Shown: positions 49,101 to 58,439, counted from the stretch's first letter. The stretch: 64,000 nt of DNA from Toxorhynchites rutilus septentrionalis (GCF_029784135.1 NC_073744.1:31627380-31691379), one strand, 5' to 3'. Translations and numbers: made by a program. Notes: a model not told the origin generated them from the letters alone.

Positions 49101-51284
49101 CACCGACACTATCCTTAGTTTCGGAAACATTCGCAGCACATTCGCTGATTCCGTCGCCGAATGCCCGCTGCTCTTCTTGCAGCCGCGAGCGTTGTGTCAG
49201 CAGACACTTCTCATCGCCACCCGCCAGCAGTTTCTCCGCGATGACCTCGTCGGTCTCATTCGCTTTACGCTGGATCTCATCGTGTGCGATTGCTATGTCC
49301 TTCAAAATATCTCCGTTTATCCAGCGGTACATGAATTGGTGACCGGCTCGAGCAAACTGCTGGAGTTCAGTTTTCTCCTGGTACATTCTCTCGTATAGCT
49401 CATGGTATTCTTTGACGAGACCGGTGAGGTCGCTGAGTCCGGATTTAATCGACGGTGCCGCTGATGCAATCTGGGGGAAATTTCTTGTAAACGATGGTGG
49501 ATCTGAAGACACATTCAAGCATGTACTTACCACAAAAAGCGTTGCCAGCGAAAGAGTGAACCTTGCCGTGGATACCATTTTGAGAGCTATTTGACTCAGA
49601 TTGCAAATATGTCCCAAAACTTGCAGAATATATATAGATTTCCGACATCGTTATTCAATCGAGTCAGATTAGATTACCGCATTTCGGAGATTATCGGTGG
49701 ACAAATGTTCAGCTAAATGAGTGTTTCCTTATCTGCTGTCCTGTTAGTTATGGCAGTAGAACCACACTTCACTTATCTAATCTAGTGATCCAAAGCGGCC
49801 GTCCAAATGACCTTTTTGTTAAGATAAAATAGTCTACAGAAAAATTGCACACTTTCTGTTGCACTGGACACTTTCGCCTTAGTGATCGAGATTACAGTGT
49901 TGTTTTGTGACCTAACGAGTACATCCATCGGCACTATGTTACCCATGCAGAAATTTGTAGTAATAGCGGTATTCGCTATCACTCAACTGACTGTATCCAG
50001 CACCTTCCCTTCATTCATAGGCTATCAGGAACAGTTTAGTAACTACAGTGCAGTGGGGGAGCGTATCATGCAAACCAAACGTGCTAAAAACTCCAATGAA
50101 ATCAACCTTTTCAACAAAGTTCTGCTCCAAATACTGGCCAATGGGACGAATGAACTGCGCCGTATGAGAAGCGCAGCCCATCGGGAGCTGGAGGAAACCA
50201 GGCCCGGAAATCAAACCTGTTTGGAGGAGGTACAGCAACAGCTGCTCAAGTATGATTCAGATGCGGTGGCAAATATCCGAGGCTGTGCGATACAAGCGTT
50301 CAATTCTCTTGAGCCCCTAACCACAGATGACTTCTTCCGTTATGCGAATTATGTCAACAGGGAATTGACTAGAATCACTCACCACACCCTGGATGTCCTT
50401 GGAATATATAACAAAGTGTTGGAGATGGACTATGTGGATGCGATGTTAGAGAAGTATTATCATGATTTCGTTTGGATGTATGATAAATATCAACTAGTGC
50501 TTGATGAAGAGTTGAAACGGTTCAAGAATTATCATCCGATTATGTGCACTTTGAAAGCATGTGTCGATACTATGGTTTATTTTTATAAAGTCTTGCTCAT
50601 CTTTGCATTCAATGACATGCGTGAGAACTGTGAGTTAGAGAACGAGTAATTTTCAAAGTTTGAAAAATTAACAATGGAAAATGAAACAATAGAACCAAAT
50701 GGCAAAACCACCTCATCTTTGAATTTGAAGATATTTTATTACAAAATGCAATCTTATGTTCAGCTTCACATTCAATTTCACATTCCCGGCTTCTTTATTC
50801 ACTATTTGATACTCTGCATTTTTATATTTAATTTATTTTTACCATTCACCATTTTTTAGGCGAGGAGCGATAAGCTGCAATGACCTCTCATATTGCATAC
50901 ACGGTTCATCTCCCAGAATAGAATCATATACAGAACATAATTTGATTATTCCTCCCCCACATATTTACACAACCGAAAACATGGTAAAAGTGTTCTGAAA
51001 AATGTCTCATGAAAGGCATGCACTCCTACTAAATACATAGGCCATCATAAACACTTACCAATCTGCAGTGCCGGAACCTGTTCCATGGGGTTTACCTCAC
51101 GGTACTCGTTGCAGTGCTGCTCTCCGCCCGATTTTATCAAACTGATCGGCTTAATGTCGTATGGAATCTCCTTCAGGTTGAGCGCTATCCTGACGCGCCA
51201 CGAGCAGGAACTCCGCCAGTACGAGTACAGTATTGGCTGCGAATTATCCGGAATAGTATTAAGTTCAACATTGACCGATTGCAT
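40148..51284 (-). CDS. GSTZ1: glutathione S-transferase zeta / maleylacetoacetate isomerase
   Basis: Three coding exons: 51059-51284, 40549-40667 and 40148-40486, joined at GT-AG sites to give about 227 residues, the usual zeta GST size. Exon 1 has the N-terminal thioredoxin-like fold with the zeta signature [11 protein letters not shown], where Ser and Cys contact glutathione, and [11 protein letters not shown] with the cis-Pro. The exon 1/2 join makes [15 protein letters not shown], with the Glu-Ser pair binding the glutathione gamma-Glu. Exons 2-3 are the helical C-terminal domain ([29 protein letters not shown]), ending [11 protein letters not shown]. In this family the enzyme isomerises maleylacetoacetate to fumarylacetoacetate in cytosolic tyrosine breakdown. 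Intron 1 is 10.4 kb and carries three other genes and several transposons; intron 2 is 62 bp. The start chosen is ATG 51284; an alternative first exon is listed separately. No lesion is seen. Confidence 0.95.
40976..41784 (+). pseudogene. secreted helical protein, nested in GSTZ intron, with in-frame stop
   Basis: Exon 1 (40976-41014) encodes [14 protein letters not shown] 65-bp GT-AG intron follows, and exon 2 starts at 41080 ([11 protein letters not shown]), so the hydrophobic signal peptide spans the splice. Exon 2 runs to TGA at 41784 but is broken by TAA at 41164-41166, after NRLTELD. Read past that codon the protein has 247 positions, matching the neighbours at 48.8 and 49.9 kb (248 and 237). 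The rest is a long helix-rich region with no known domain and only two Cys after the signal (NPCIV and a terminal LQCV). The frame after the stop has stayed open for 206 codons, so the lesion is recent, polymorphic or an assembly error. ATG 41218 could serve a truncated form lacking the signal. Confidence 0.72.
42714..42933. repeat. dispersed repeat E, copy 2
   Basis: It matches 1555-1700 and ends with GACGTAGTCCCACGTC at 42918-42933, the same kind of terminal palindrome as copy 1 (GACGTAGTTCTACGTC). The middle portion present in copy 1 is shorter here. Confidence 0.5.
42935..43350. repeat. dispersed repeat D, copy 1
   Basis: It is collinear with 55430-55905, from ccttgtgca(g/a)aatttattgga to 'ctctgttcctctaatt'. 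The second copy carries an extra segment of about 50 bp (aaaggtgattaatgagg). No coding potential. It directly follows repeat E in this copy only. Confidence 0.65.
43800..44094 (+). pseudogene. transposase N-terminus of copy C
   Basis: ATG 43800 gives [19 protein letters not shown], then [12 protein letters not shown], an HTH-like DNA-binding start. A +1 frameshift near 43950 leads into [20 protein letters not shown] and [10 protein letters not shown], a second HTH-like part. The sequence then breaks off at the minisatellite near 44095. The partner C-terminus is at 46425-46894. Confidence 0.65.
44095..44310. repeat. minisatellite, ~21-bp core plus variable linker
   Basis: Seven to eight copies of a core like gcgagacgggatgtccgcac are separated by 4-10-base linkers, with decay towards the right. 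Because the linkers differ in length, the repeats fall in different frames. All three minus-strand frames stay open across it, giving peptides rich in [14 protein letters not shown] and VRTSRLA motifs. I regard those frames as by-products of low stop-codon density, not genes. Confidence 0.85.
44311..46424. other. unidentified insert within copy C
   Basis: About 2.1 kb separates the two transposase halves. A 108-codon minus-strand frame (44823-45149, from [16 protein letters not shown]) is open but shows no domain I recognise. No inverted or direct terminal repeats were found at the junctions. It may be a degraded retroelement or captured sequence. Confidence 0.4.
46425..46894 (+). pseudogene. 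transposase C-terminus of copy C (DD37E-like)
   Basis: The frame reads [18 protein letters not shown] and [19 protein letters not shown], then the second catalytic Asp in [15 protein letters not shown] and the third acidic residue in [11 protein letters not shown], 37 residues apart if the Glu is counted. It ends DHGPYPNIH at 46894. This part is uninterrupted over about 155 codons. The first catalytic Asp is absent with the lost middle, so the copy is inactive. Sequence differs clearly from copies A and B, so it is a separate subfamily. Confidence 0.78.
47395..48487 (+). mobile_element. Helitron 3' fragment interrupted by a MITE
   Basis: The right end gggacaaagtttgccgggtc, ggCTAG at 48487, then T, matches the termini at 23046 and 35748 with two changes. 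Positions 48294-48480 follow the same internal order as 22805-23040 (for example tctgatatt then atgacgagttttggtagaag). The element continues left of the MITE: 'catattttctgtatcaaacat' plus 'tttgcaagtg' rebuilds the block seen near 22765-22815. The 5' end was not found. Confidence 0.7.
47433..48290. mobile_element. PIF/Harbinger-like MITE
   Basis: The ends agtgcgattcacata (47433) and tatgtgaatcgcaca (to 48290) form a 14-15-bp inverted repeat. TTA flanks both sides (47430-47432, 48291-48293). A 3-bp TWA duplication is the hallmark of PIF/Harbinger. Subterminal regions at both ends are rich in 'cacgtcacg' and 'gacgttga' blocks. At 858 bp there is no transposase. Precise excision would restore the Helitron sequence, which confirms the boundaries. 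Confidence 0.75.
48772..49578 (-). CDS. predicted secreted helical protein, nested in GSTZ intron
   Basis: Exon 1 (49531-49578) encodes [17 protein letters not shown] 60-bp GT-AG intron follows, and exon 2 (48772-49470) begins [11 protein letters not shown], giving 248 residues. The splice completes a standard signal peptide (cleavage after ASA). The mature chain is predicted helix-rich, with four Cys (EKCLL, SECAAN, SNCLDG, SLCPV) whose order matches the 49.9-kb gene. I recognise no family. ATG 49578 is preferred over in-frame ATG 49617 because TATATATA at 49629-49636 would place transcription start near 49604. The intron is a multiple of three with no stop, so a retained form would add 20 residues and disturb the signal. 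It is transcribed in the same direction as GSTZ and divergently from the next gene. Confidence 0.82.
   Translation of the reverse strand: MVSTARFTLSLATLFVVSTCLNVSSDPPSFTRNFPQIASAAPSIKSGLSDLTGLVKEYHELYERMYQEKTELQQFARAGHQFMYRWINGDILKDIAIAHDEIQRKANETDEVIAEKLLAGGDEKCLLTQRSRLQEEQRAFGDGISECAANVSETKDSVGDTFQENLDILQRLTTSISEYMLWSFSMHNSVTQPERHVDTMLRAYYELELLWRESVLPTMQDNIDGMHAQGQDIVASHSNCLDGLIEKTDEHIERIRDDISLCPVPYKA
49579..49935. promoter_or_regulatory. bidirectional promoter region between two nested genes
   Basis: This 357-bp spacer separates the start codons of two divergent, similar genes. A TATA element for the leftward gene is at 49629-49636 (read on the minus strand). A weaker GATAAAAT at 49823-49830 could serve the rightward gene. 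Opposed blocks such as gattagattaccg (about 49667) and tatctaatctag (about 49775) form a loose inverted pair between them. Shared control of the two genes is inference from layout. Confidence 0.55.
49936..50649 (+). CDS. predicted secreted helical protein, nested in GSTZ intron
   Basis: A single open exon encodes about 237 residues from ATG 49936 ([22 protein letters not shown]), with another in-frame ATG at 49945. The start is an uninterrupted signal peptide; unlike the two neighbours no intron is needed. The mature chain is helix-rich with Cys at TCLEE, GCAIQ, MCTLKAC and NCELE, the first, second and last aligning in order with the Cys of the 48.8-kb protein. No domain is recognised. Length, layout and Cys order suggest the three nested genes are diverged paralogues. 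Candidate roles such as salivary or reproductive secretion are possible but nothing in the sequence decides. Confidence 0.82.
   Translation: MLPMQKFVVIAVFAITQLTVSSTFPSFIGYQEQFSNYSAVGERIMQTKRAKNSNEINLFNKVLLQILANGTNELRRMRSAAHRELEETRPGNQTCLEEVQQQLLKYDSDAVANIRGCAIQAFNSLEPLTTDDFFRYANYVNRELTRITHHTLDVLGIYNKVLEMDYVDAMLEKYYHDFVWMYDKYQLVLDEELKRFKNYHPIMCTLKACVDTMVYFYKVLLIFAFNDMRENCELENE
50650..51058. other. 3' flank of nested gene and GSTZ intron 1 start
   Basis: AT-rich sequence with no further exon seen. It ends at the GSTZ exon 1 donor (minus-strand GTAAGT at 51053-51058). Confidence 0.5.
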
Positions 51285-51561
51285 CTTGATTGGAACTAAT
51301 CAATTCTGTCGAGTCGGGACAAATGCTAGCAAGTGGCTATTTTAACTGTTTAAAGCTGAGAACAGGTTTGTATTTATTTCAGGGTTCGTTTTATTCTTAA
51401 TCCCAATAGCGTCTAGCTTGTTGCCTAACCAGACAGGGGTAAGCATACTTAATCCATTGGTCCAGCTGATGAAGGTCAATTTTGTTTGAAGCCATTCTTT
51501 TGCAAACAGTTCAGGCGTCAACCAAATCAATTTTTGGTCCCCATCGTTAATCGAAACTTAC

Positions 51562-51590
51562 CTTCGACATCGCCGAAAGCGACATCGCAT
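51562..51590 (-). other. possible alternative first coding exon of GSTZ
   Basis: On the minus strand ATG at 51585 encodes MSLSAMSK and is followed at once by a consensus donor, AAG|GTAAGT, at 51562/51561. A matching in-phase acceptor (ggataattcgCAG) lies at 51237, just before the codons PILYSYW of exon 1. Splicing would give a protein starting MSLSAMSKPILYSYW instead of the 16-residue leader from ATG 51284. Two alternative starts of this kind would give isoforms that differ only before the fold. This rests on splice consensus and frame only. Confidence 0.5.
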
Positions 51591-53796
51591 TGTGAAACTT
51601 TGAATAGTTAATTTTGCTGCCGTAACGTTGCACCGTGAAAAGAAAAATATACACACTTTAGAGAATTGGATATAATAGTTTCAAATAGTTTCGATAACAG
51701 ACGGTGGTAAATGGCAGAGATAACGAAGACAAGGATACTGGACTGGACTGGAGGCAACCGGTATGTGTGTCCTTAGGAGTTTGTTTACGCTTTCACTTTC
51801 TCGAAGGATACGCACTTGGCAGCACTGTGGGGTGAGGACATGCGCATTCGTGTTGGCGGCATTGAGCTTCGTTTTCCAAGTTTGGGTAGCGATACTGACA
51901 ATTATGGGTTTTCAAGCGGAATCAACACTCATTTATAACTAAAATTATCAATAAAATTTAGCTCTTACGTATCAAATACGTATTTTTCATAAAATAGTAA
52001 CACTTTTGATCGCAAGTTGTGGAAAAATATTGAGCGAAAAATATCTGATAACATTTTTATATTATAATGAAGAGTTTTAGTAAAAATATCAGGAAATGTA
52101 TCAATTAACGGTTAAGTAAGGGTCATGACATTATGCTTCAAGTAATCAAAAAACATTATGTAAAAATTTTCATTCAAATTTGAACATTTGAAATCTGCTT
52201 CCTGGCCTTCTAATCTCATACAGAACAGTTTGGGTCCCAAAATTGAATGTCGCCACCAGACGTCAACACTGTACATTAGTCGTCTAAGATTGCAGTGATC
52301 CATGATGTCGGTAAGGCAGAAAATAAGTTACCCGCTACTGAAAATTATGGTTCATTTACATCAACCCAGTCCTGGAAAAAAGGTAATGAAGATGGTCGAG
52401 TTTCGAGCGACATAGCATGCGCTGCCATAACTATTTCGCAAATAGTGACGTCAGTCGTTGTGTTTATCTTTGATTGCCCACCGCATCCATGTAAAAATGC
52501 TATTTTCAGGAAGTTATTTATCAATTAAAAACGTACGTTTTTGTAGAGCTCCCGCTGAATATGAGACTAATATGATAGCATGAAGTGAATATTTGTGAAA
52601 TCACGTTGAAAAAGACGGATAAAAGTGATATTTACCCACGTTTATAGAAACAAACGAAGTTTCATTATTTTACCGTTATGAAGTTGATGTTTCGAAGGCT
52701 CTCAGTGTCGGTGTGTATGTTGTGAGATAATAATCGTCAATTAATCAAAATTTCACCGAAAATGTTACTGCTTTGGAGAACTAAGCATCCGATTGCTCTC
52801 TGGACCTTTTTGCCACATGAATAATCGAAATAAGCCACGATATAATTGTCATCTGTTAAAAAACAACCAGTTGAATGATTTCATGAGAATTTTGGCTCAA
52901 ATTATCATGCAACCGTAAGTACTTTCAATATTGTTTTGTTTCTTCCATATACATTCCATATTGAATGCAAATCATTACAACACGATATTTGGCTTGCCAA
53001 TACAGATACACTTCGCCTATTGCTTCACCTCTATATGTACCTCATTGATATCAATCCGAAAATTTGGGAAGGGAAAACCGCCGTTCTACGCATAGTTGTC
53101 CCATGTTACTTTTTGATAATTTTCACTTTTCTTTATGAAAGATTGTTTTTGCATAATCTAGGCAATAGACATAAAGTGAAGTGATAACTTTGATTGCGTT
53201 TTTCTCAGTTCTTGTTTTTGCAACATGTGACAAATATGCGAAGAACGGCAGATAAGCTCTTTCAAGAATTGTTATATAATACGACCCACTCGCTGAATTG
53301 TGGTTATTTTCGATAAATTTTCATGACAAATATAAGTTTTCACATATGGTGTAAGTTACGATTTATTCAATCGCAGACACCATACATGTAGATGTGAATC
53401 CGGAATCGGACGCGCATGCCGAAGTACAGTTAATTCCGACCAGTCTTGCGTGGAAAATTATCAATAACCGTTGAGTCCCGCATCGGTTCCAAGGGATCGA
53501 CATTGAGCTTATTGTATAGTGTTTTTATTCACTGGGACTGACAAAGTAGGAGAATAAAAACTATATGGCTTTGTTTTCGGAAATGTTACAAAGTGTGATT
53601 ACTATGTAGCCGAATTTTTGGTGTCCCTTACTTTCCATGAACTCCGCAACATTACGAAGGTCTAAAACTCGCTGTAATACTTTTCCTCTACTAAGCCATC
53701 GTTCCTCAATAGAATGTGAAATGTCTTAATAATGTGCGTCCGCATCTGCAAGAAATGGTTGAAATTTATTATAATTCAATGCGTAATCAAGTCATG
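51591..53796. other. GSTZ upstream region and spacer
   Basis: The first few hundred bases upstream of GSTZ (about 51600-51880) are the likely promoter region, but I see no clear TATA box. A repeat fragment (52045-52205) matches 805-960. The short block gaatgtcgccaccag near 52245 also appears inside the MITE at 47.4-48.3 kb. Nothing else was identified. Confidence 0.4.
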
Positions 53797-54850
53797 AAAA
53801 AAACGGATTTTCTCTCGGTAAACGTAATATAATTATGAGTTGCACTTATTTATTAAACGGTTTTATATAGGTTGTCCGTTTGTATGTTTGTGACTTTGAA
53901 ACTTTGTAACTTTGTATGAAGCGCTGTACCACATTAATAGAAATTTAACCCCCTTCCTGTTGACCGATTAATCTGAAATTTAGAACACATTTTTATCTCT
54001 GGTGTCATTATGAAACTGCGTATTCCATGATCTTGAAAATCCAAGATGGCGGCCGCTACAAAATGGCGGATTATGTATATCAAAACCTCATCAATAGGGG
54101 TAGCGAATGAAAGGGCTTATCCAGTAGTTACAATTATTTATGGAAAATGATTTACAAAGATGGCGACCGCTACAAAATGGCGGATTACGTATTTTCTCAG
54201 AACCCCATCAATATGTATATCAAATGAAAGGGATTGACTAGTAGAATACAGTAATTTATGAAAAAAGACAAATCCAAAATGGCCGGCACCACAAAATGGC
54301 ACCATATACATTTTTTTCGAAACCTCATCAATATTGGTATCAAAAGAATGTTCTCGACTAGTAGAACATAGCAGATCATGAAAAATCCAACTCCAAGAAG
54401 AATACACCTTTAATACTACTGTCATTATAAAACTGCGTATTCAATGATCTTGAAAAATTCAATTTGGCCGTCGATAAAAATGGCTGAATGACTTGACTTG
54501 GAGAACACGAAACATAATAAACAACATAAATTCAAAAAGATCGCCGCCACTAAATGGTCGGCTATGTATTTTTTTGCAATCCCTCAAGATCGGTATCAAA
54601 TGAAATGATTAGACTAATAGAATACAGTACATCATGAAAATATTCCGAAGAAAATTAGGTAAGAAATAAACGTTGGGTTTTTCATTATCCACAGTTCGTT
54701 GTTTCATCATATACCCCACGATTTTAGTCTCATCATTGTCCTAAATTAATGAAGGAACGGATTTGATAACTACTAACTGCTACTTGTCTAATTATTTTCT
54801 AGCTTTTAGTACATTAAACCGTTTAACTTAAACAGTTTTTTATGTATTTT
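53797..54850. repeat. single arm of the pogo-like palindromic element
   Basis: This segment follows the right arm of the 4.3-7.3-kb element in inverse orientation, from 'ttttctctcggtaaacgtaat' through tandem 'aagatggc...aaaatggcgg' units to the central spacer block ending 'ccgtttaacttaaacag'. Neither terminal inverted repeat is present. One arm plus spacer remain, so it is a truncated copy. The hairpin repeat that follows starts within a few bases. Confidence 0.75.
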
Positions 54851-54856
54851 ATATAT

Positions 54857-55347
54857 ATTTATAAAATTCACTGTAATTTTGCAAATATCACGTTCAGCCG
54901 TGTTTTCTAGCCGATTTTTCAAAGTTTGGAGTGAATTAGAGGAGCAAATCGTTTCAGAAGTCCTACAATCTTACGCGACTCTCAGAACGAACGATTCGTA
55001 ACTTTGGTTTTCATGCGTTTGTAGGTACAAATATTGTAAAGAGTGATGATACTTACACATATTCATACGAATTTCCATTAAATACACGCACTCATCACCC
55101 ACAAACTCATAAAGACGAAAGTTACGAATCGTTCATTCTGAGAGTCGCGTAGGATTTTGTACTTCTAATACGATTTGCGATTAAATGCTCCTCTAAATTA
55201 CTCCAAACTTTGAAAAATTGGCTAGAAAACACGGCTGAACGTATCAATATGAAACGTTCAAGGATGTTTATGGGATACACAAGGCTAAAAATTTGCCTGC
55301 AAACATTAGAACATACTGCTATATTTGCAGAATTACAGTGAATTTTG
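54857..55347. repeat. long imperfect hairpin repeat
   Basis: The left arm (about 54857-55020) and right arm (about 55112-55347) are inverted copies: 'gttcagccgtgttttctagcc', 'aaagtttggagt', 'gcgactctcagaa' and 'acgattcgtaacttt' occur in both, reversed. The right arm carries about 60 extra bases. The spacer is about 90 bp. A transcript across it would form a long hairpin. No termini or target duplication were identified. Confidence 0.7.
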
Positions 55348-55429
55348 TAAAACACTATAAAAATTCTGTTTTTGGAACTTTTTTTATAATCGATGCAAAA
55401 AATTTAAATAATTTTTTTCCGTCAAAGTA

Positions 55430-55905
55430 ACAAATTTTCCTTGTGCAAAATTTATTGGAGTTTTCAAAACTGCCTTTCGATTTGCGGTGCGATGGTTGTT
55501 TATTGAATTATTCTTCATTAAAGACGAAGGGGTAATTATCATTCAAACTGAAATATCTCTATGTGGGAAGATCCTACAGGAATGTTCTTGGAACCAAATT
55601 AAAGGTGATTAATGAGGTTAATTGGATTTGATGTTGAGTTGATTAGGCAAAAAGTTGAGTTAGTCCAGAATATTCTTGAAATAATTAAAAAAATCGATTT
55701 TTCATTTCTTCCCGATATAGTTGCCCACTACACCTACACACATCGAGATAAAAATACGTAAATATAATATCCTAATACCTTATACCTTTAGCTTCAAAAT
55801 AATGCGCATACCATCGATATGCGTAGATTTTTCACGAAGTTACAACATTTCAAAAATCGCTTAAAATTCCCGACTTCACACTCTGTTCCTCTAATTATTA
55901 ATTAA
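55430..55905. repeat. dispersed repeat D, copy 2
   Basis: Collinear match to 42935-43350, with an extra segment of about 50 bp near 55600-55650. It is not preceded by repeat E, so D and E are separable units or this copy is truncated. Confidence 0.65.
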
Positions 55906-57103
55906 TTAAAGATATGCATAGTCAATTTTTTAGAATTTTTCTAATCATCTCAGATATTTTCCAAAGTATTCTATCATTCTAATTTGGGTGAAGACAAACT
56001 TAACAATATACAAACGACGCAGATCTCATCAACCGCTCTCCTGTGTTGATATTTTCCACGTATGTACGTGGAAAATTTCTGATAATTTCTGAATAATTTC
56101 TCAGCATCAGATGGCGATCTTTCACATCAACCTTTCGACAGCAGTATGCTTATGATTTAATGTAATGTAAAGAAGAAAAAAAGCAGGACGTTGTATTCAA
56201 AACACGACCACATTGTTGACGTAAAACTACGCTTTTTATTTTGTTCAAGTTGCTTGTTAATAACTTCGGATGGAATGCTGCGAAATTTTTGAAATACCTA
56301 TGTAGTAGAATGGTTTGGTCGCTCTGAAATGTTTTTTTTAATTGTAGAATCAGATGACGATAATTTATTGATAATTCATTCTTGCCCTCGCAAAACAATA
56401 CACAAGCTGATCGCATGTCGCACTTTGTTTCATGTCAATGCATTGAAAATTTACCTCGAACGACATTCTTTTGGCCTTTTCGCAATTGACATACACTCGG
56501 CTACATGCACCTTAAGACATCAACGAAAATCAACCAGTACCAAACAAGTGTTCAACATAGCATGAATACAGGCGGCTTGAAGCGACTAAGAATATAAACA
56601 CTTCTCATCATTTTACGCTATCCTCAAAAGAAACGTTTCTGTTTATATAACTGGCCTCGAAAAAAGTTGCATTAAATAAATGCTGTCTGTTAATCTCAAA
56701 AACGTCGAAAAGAGTTGCATTGCTTCATTATGATCAAGATTAGCTCAGATGCCATCCTTGTTGAAGCCAGTTTTGCGATTGGCACACGTACCCAAATAAC
56801 TAACACCATTCCAGCAAGACATTCACTATAGTTTAGCTTGATATTCCTCAAATAATTATGGGGCGGAAAACAAGCGATGTTAAGTGCTTCGAATACAGAA
56901 AAAGTTTGAATATTTGCCTCAGCAGAGATCCATTATTCATACCCTAGCGCAAATATTCCTCTTCCGCTGTCTTCCTTTTCATTTATCATTGCTCATCATA
57001 GCATCAAAATATGAGATGATTGTTGCATCCCGACAGGGCCAATGCACTCGGGAGCAGATACAAATGTGACAACCCATTTGTGCGTAGCGAAGATGTGCTA
57101 TTT
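55906..57103. other. spacer without a supported gene
   Basis: No gene. Near 56185-56225 the block 'acacgaccacattgttgacgta' matches 13.6 kb. Open frames here are short and lack exon context. Confidence 0.4.
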
Positions 57104-57414
57104 GTATGTGTGTTTGGTGGGACAACGCCAGGCCACACACTTCTTTGGTGACGCGCCAGAAGCTCCGGGAGCTCGGATGGGAGGTTCTTTTGCATCCGTC
57201 GTATAGTCCGGACCTTGCACCAAGTGACTACCACCTGTTCTTGTCCATAGCGAACGAGCTAGGTAGTCAGAAGTTAGCCACAAAAGAGGCCTGTGAAAAT
57301 TGGCTATCCAAGTTTTTTGCCAATAAAGAAGCGAGCTTCTCTGACAGGGGTATTATGAAGTTGGCATCTCGTTGGGAACAAGTCATCGAACAAAACGGCG
57401 CATATTTGACTTAA
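57104..57414 (+). pseudogene. mariner transposase C-terminus
   Basis: The frame begins CVWW and jumps directly to DNARPHTSLVTRQKL, so the 50 or so residues that separate these blocks in the 18.9-kb mariner are deleted. From there it is nearly identical to that copy: PSYSPDLAPSDYHLF (third Asp) through NGAYLT, stop at 57412-57414. It has lost the HTH and first Asp. The 3' UTR also matches (gatgattgtaactaatttta) up to a TA microsatellite that stands where the terminal repeat should be. Confidence 0.85.
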
Positions 57415-57478
57415 AACAGATGATTGTAACTAATTTTATGAACAACTGAAAATTCAAAAAAAATACAAAAAAAAATAA

Positions 57479-57479
<1 letters not shown>

Positions 57480-57539
<60 letters not shown>
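57480..57539. repeat. (TA)n microsatellite
   Basis: About 28 TA units follow the A-rich end of the mariner 3' UTR. Expansion from an A/T-rich seed in the UTR is a simple explanation for loss of the mariner right end. Confidence 0.95.
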
Positions 57540-57542
<3 letters not shown>

Positions 57543-57784
57543 AATAAACAAATCATGGGGAATTTTCGATTTGTTTGGTATGTAAATCGTCACAATTCGT
57601 TCGCGCCAAAAATAGTTATTAACGTTCACTTTATTTCATAAAAACGTGACTTGTTTTCTGATTTGGCACCCTAAATGAAATACTTAGTTCTATGTCTATG
57701 TTTTGACATTCGGTAAATACTCATGCACTCAAAACATATACAAATCCGATATACTACTATGATAAGAAAGCAACTAGAATTTTA

Positions 57785-58060
57785 AACTAAGGGGCTGTCC
57801 ACATACCACGTGGACAACTTTAGGGGGGGATAGGGGGTTACGAAAATGTCCACGCTTGTCCACAGCCAGGGGATGGGGGCGTAGATAATGTCCACGTGGA
57901 ATCGGTAAATATTTTTCATGTAAAACATTCATGTTTATAGACAAAATTGAATGAGATCTGTTCTGTATTTACAAGATTTTCAAAACTATACGCCCACCCT
58001 GAGAATTCTGTATTCATCAATAAAAATACTAAGTTGCCTGAGAGTGCTGCCTGGTCAAAC
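57785..58060 (+). repeat. CACGTG-rich repeat F, copy 5 with tail
   Basis: It begins ggggctgtccacataccacg, keeps gacaactttagggggg, gaaaatgtccacgcttgtcc and tgtccacgtgg, and continues into a tail similar to that of copy 3. A minus-strand frame of 112 codons over the tail (57916-58254) has no domain I recognise. Confidence 0.7.
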
Positions 58061-58439
58061 ATCCATATTTTTTCATAAAACTGAACTTCTTTCTTGACAT
58101 GTATAGTCTGAAAGAAACGCACATGAACTTGGGTCGAATAATTCATTCCAATCGGTAAAAGAGGCCCATGGATTCCGTCAGGACAAAGATCCCCAAAGAC
58201 TTCTTCGTAATATTCGAGCATCACAATCACGTTCTTTAAGGCATACAATTCCATCGCCTTCAGTTCACGATTCAGCCGAAAAGATCATTCAACGATTACG
58301 GGTTTGCTGCTGAAAGGAAAATTCGTCATCAGATAAACAAGCTAGACGGAAGAACTAGTCTAAAAATGACTATAAAAAAAAAGGCGTGAATGCTGGAGTA
58401 CTTCGTCGTTTTTCTCGGAAATACAAGAGCGGTCAAAAT

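Noticed and set aside
57916..58254. 112-codon minus-strand frame as a gene
   Set aside because: It lies over the tail of repeat F, whose other copy at 36.9-37.2 kb does not keep the frame open.
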